Shown: piece after piece, positions 8,639 to 9,457 of the stretch
How positions within the stretch are numbered: the stretch's first letter is position 1
Layout: each line of letters opens with the position of its first letter
Origin: CAYMEK01 sp964389305
GTDB lineage: Bacteria > Spirochaetota > Spirochaetia > SZUA-6 > DRHE01
DNA: 9,457 nucleotides
Direction: 5' to 3'
Assembly: GCA_964389305.1 (NCBI GenBank)
Contig: CAYMEK010000103.1
Coordinates: forward strand, 1-9,457
The notes under the pieces: model-generated
What the model saw: only the letters and a program-made list of their open reading frames with translations
Told to the model about the DNA's origin: nothing
Databases searched by the model: none
Program-made: the position numbers and the translations under genes

Positions 8639-8682
8639 TTATGCATTACCTAATCCTTTGCCATGGAAACCTTGCTCGCTCT

Positions 8683-8711
8683 AGTATAAGCTGAACAACA
8701 TAAATTGTCAA
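8683..8711 (-). promoter_or_regulatory. Leftward sigma-70 promoter
   Basis: On the minus strand TTGACA (8711-8706) is followed after 17 bases by TATACT (8688-8683). The -35 box is perfect, the -10 box matches at five of six positions and the spacing is ideal. The expected start of transcription is near 8676, leading into the SPFH-like remnant. The -35 box is part of the left arm of the TTGTCAA/TTGACAA inverted repeat. Confidence 0.65.
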
Positions 8712-8752
8712 ATTAATTAATTTAGTTAATGTTTATTATAAAACATTGACAA
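8705..8752. promoter_or_regulatory. Inverted repeat TTGTCAA / TTGACAA joining two divergent promoters
   Basis: TTGTCAA (8705-8711) and TTGACAA (8746-8752) are exact inverted complements 34 bases apart, and each carries the -35 box of one divergent promoter. The spacer is almost pure A and T and includes the palindrome TTAATTAA. A third TTGACA copy lies at 8775-8780, overlapping the rightward -10 box. An autoregulatory site for the adjacent ribbon-helix-helix protein is a reasonable inference, since such proteins often bind repeats in their own promoter. Confidence 0.45.
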
Positions 8753-8775
8753 AATAGGCTAATATTGTTTATAGT
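8746..8775 (+). promoter_or_regulatory. Rightward sigma-70 promoter of the ribbon-helix-helix gene
   Basis: TTGACA (8746-8751) is followed after 18 bases by TATAGT (8770-8775), which matches TATAAT at five of six positions. Transcription would begin near 8782, on top of the first in-frame ATG (8782-8784). This argues that translation starts at the next ATG, 8827, unless the message is leaderless. Confidence 0.65.
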
Positions 8776-8826
8776 TGACATATGCGCACGGGAACCAAAG
8801 AAGACTATCCACGGAAAGAACAAAGG

Positions 8827-8997
8827 ATGGTCTCCATTTTCATCAGGGACATCCCCAGGGAAATCCGTGACAGCTTCAAGGCGCTGTGCGTGATCCGTGG
8901 AATCACGATGAAGCAGGCGATAGTCGAGATGATGCTGAAGGCCCTGGAGGGATCTCCGATCCCCGTTCCAGAACTTCCGGAACAGCTGAGCAGCTAA
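8827..8997 (+). CDS. Small ribbon-helix-helix (Arc/CopG-like) DNA-binding protein
   Basis: The 56-residue product begins MVSIFIRDIPREIRDSFKAL. The likely fold is one beta strand (VSIFIRDI, residues 2-9), helix 1 (about 10-26), a G-I-T turn and helix 2 (TMKQAIVEMMLKALEG, about 28-43), then a proline-rich tail of 13 residues. This is the pattern of dimeric ribbon-helix-helix repressors, including many antitoxins, whose strand contacts the DNA major groove. Start choice: an ATG at 8782 would add 15 charged residues, but it lies at the predicted transcription start and has no ribosome binding site. The ATG at 8827 has GGAAAG (8813-8818) eight bases upstream. No toxin partner follows, so it may be an orphan antitoxin, an autoregulator or a mobile-element regulator. 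It is AT-promoter-driven, unlike the GC-rich ndvB region. Confidence 0.65.
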   Translation: MVSIFIRDIPREIRDSFKALCVIRGITMKQAIVEMMLKALEGSPIPVPELPEQLSS

Positions 8998-9263
8998 CGT
9001 TGCTCTGGGAGGGCTCCGTAATCTCGGTCAGACAGGCAGCCGTCCTATGACTGGGGAACTGCAGGTAACGCTTGTAGCTATGGTAGACATCAAGCTCGGA
9101 TCCCCCCATACGCGTTTGGATTACTTTGACTAGGAGCCTGTAGGACTTTGGGCACGGTTTCTGGAGCCGTTTGCATCCCTGGAGCCGTTTTTACTGCGGA
9201 AAAAGAACAAACACTGGTAGTAATGGCCACGGTTCAGGAGCCTGGTCACTTTCGACCACTCCA
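8998..9263. other. Non-coding, repeat-bearing stretch between the regulator gene and the transposase remnant
   Basis: No credible gene is seen on either strand. The minus-strand frame at 8903-9109 overlaps the ribbon-helix-helix gene and is treated as its shadow. The stretch contains four GGAGCC copies (9133, 9163, 9181, 9237), a tract of six C (9102-9107), and the sequence that would form the end of the neighbouring insertion sequence. A short hairpin, GAGCA/TGCTC, straddles the stop of the regulator gene but lacks a T-run. Confidence 0.45.
9161..9190. repeat. Tandem 12-base direct repeat CTGGAGCCGTTT
   Basis: CTGGAGCCGTTT occurs at 9161-9172 and again at 9179-9190, six bases apart (period 18). 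A looser copy of the flanking block, GGCACGGTTTCTGGAGCC at 9151-9168, recurs as GGCCACGGTTCAGGAGCC at 9225-9242. The repeats lie beyond the 3' end of the transposase remnant, where an insertion-sequence end would be expected, so they may be transposase-binding subterminal repeats. Confidence 0.55.
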
Positions 9264-9457
9264 TCAGCTGTTTGTCAAGCCATATAACCGCTTCATATTG
9301 TAGCTAGGCACACCAGATCCCATTCGATCCGCATTTTCTGCCGCCCCCCCCACAACAGAAATTGGCGAAACCCCATAGGAGCCTTGATGATCCCGAATAC
9401 CTGCTTCCCCCCGCTGTGTCAGGATAGATGTCGTGTCTAGGTGATCCCTCAGGGGGG
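9264..9457 (-). pseudogene. Degraded 3' end of a DDE transposase (IS1182/IS5-like)
   Basis: On the minus strand, from about 9405, the frame reads KQVFGIIKAPMGFRQFLLW, then GGRQKMRIEWDLVCLA, and then terminates at TGA 9295-9293. Shifting by one base restores YNMKRLYGLTNS followed by TGA at 9266-9264. VFGIIK..MGFRQFLLRG..K...EW.LVC.AYN.KRL is the well-known C-terminal signature of IS1182/IS5-group DDE transposases, including the last catalytic-region glutamate segment upstream (not visible here). A single missing base therefore breaks the gene near 9302. Upstream of 9412 an in-frame TGA and no readable homology suggest further damage. The window ends inside the element. Sequencing error in the long C and G runs is an alternative to true decay. 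Confidence 0.7.

Noticed and set aside
8782..8826. Longer start (ATG 8782) for the ribbon-helix-helix gene
   Set aside because: It lies at the predicted transcription start of the 8746-8775 promoter and has no ribosome binding site, while ATG 8827 has both a leader and a purine-rich site. It would stand only if the message is leaderless.
8903..9109. A 68-residue minus-strand frame
   Set aside because: It overlaps the 3' half of the ribbon-helix-helix gene, with no recognisable features or upstream signal.
1..9457. CRISPR arrays, tRNA or rRNA genes
   Set aside because: No regularly spaced repeat series, tRNA-like cloverleaf with a T-loop motif, or rRNA-like sequence was found on reading through the window.

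Overview
The window looks like a piece of a Gram-negative bacterial chromosome with mid-to-high GC content. The inference rests on a giant inner-membrane cyclic beta-1,2-glucan synthase with balanced, GC-leaning codon use, followed by a short AT-rich, decayed, accessory-looking tail. Species cannot be fixed from sequence alone. The unusual N-terminus of the synthase points away from the classical Rhizobium/Brucella form, and a Desulfobacterota-like host is only a guess.

Layout. Positions 1-7822 (minus strand) are a single uninterrupted reading frame of 2607 codons that runs off the left edge. It is the N-terminal and central part of an NdvB/ChvB/Cgs-type synthase. In order it shows a small soluble domain with a glycine-rich membrane hairpin, helical and membrane segments, a GT84 glycosyltransferase, more membrane segments, a glycoamylase-like (GH189-type) cyclisation domain, and two GH94-related regions. 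The window cuts it just after the GH94 FRDQLQD motif. All open frames lying over this gene are shadows.

Positions 7823-8680 hold the ndvB upstream region and what look like two gene remnants on the same strand. One is an unidentified 62-codon tail (8078-8266) with a GC-rich hairpin just after its stop. The other is the C-terminal end of an SPFH/band-7-type protein (8429-8638) with a hairpin across its stop codon. A perfect 7-bp-arm inverted repeat lies at 7997-8018, about 175 bp upstream of ndvB.

Positions 8683-8780 form a compact AT-rich divergent promoter region. Two near-consensus sigma-70 promoters face away from each other, and their -35 boxes are the two arms of a TTGTCAA/TTGACAA inverted repeat. 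The rightward promoter serves a small ribbon-helix-helix protein (8827-8997), which could bind the same repeats. The leftward promoter points into the SPFH remnant.

Positions 8998-9263 have no credible gene but contain GGAGCC-type repeats. Positions 9264-9457 (minus strand) are the degraded 3' end of a DDE transposase of the IS1182/IS5-like kind, broken by a frameshift. The picture is one large conserved envelope-glucan gene bordered by a decaying, IS-associated segment. No complete new multi-gene system is visible.
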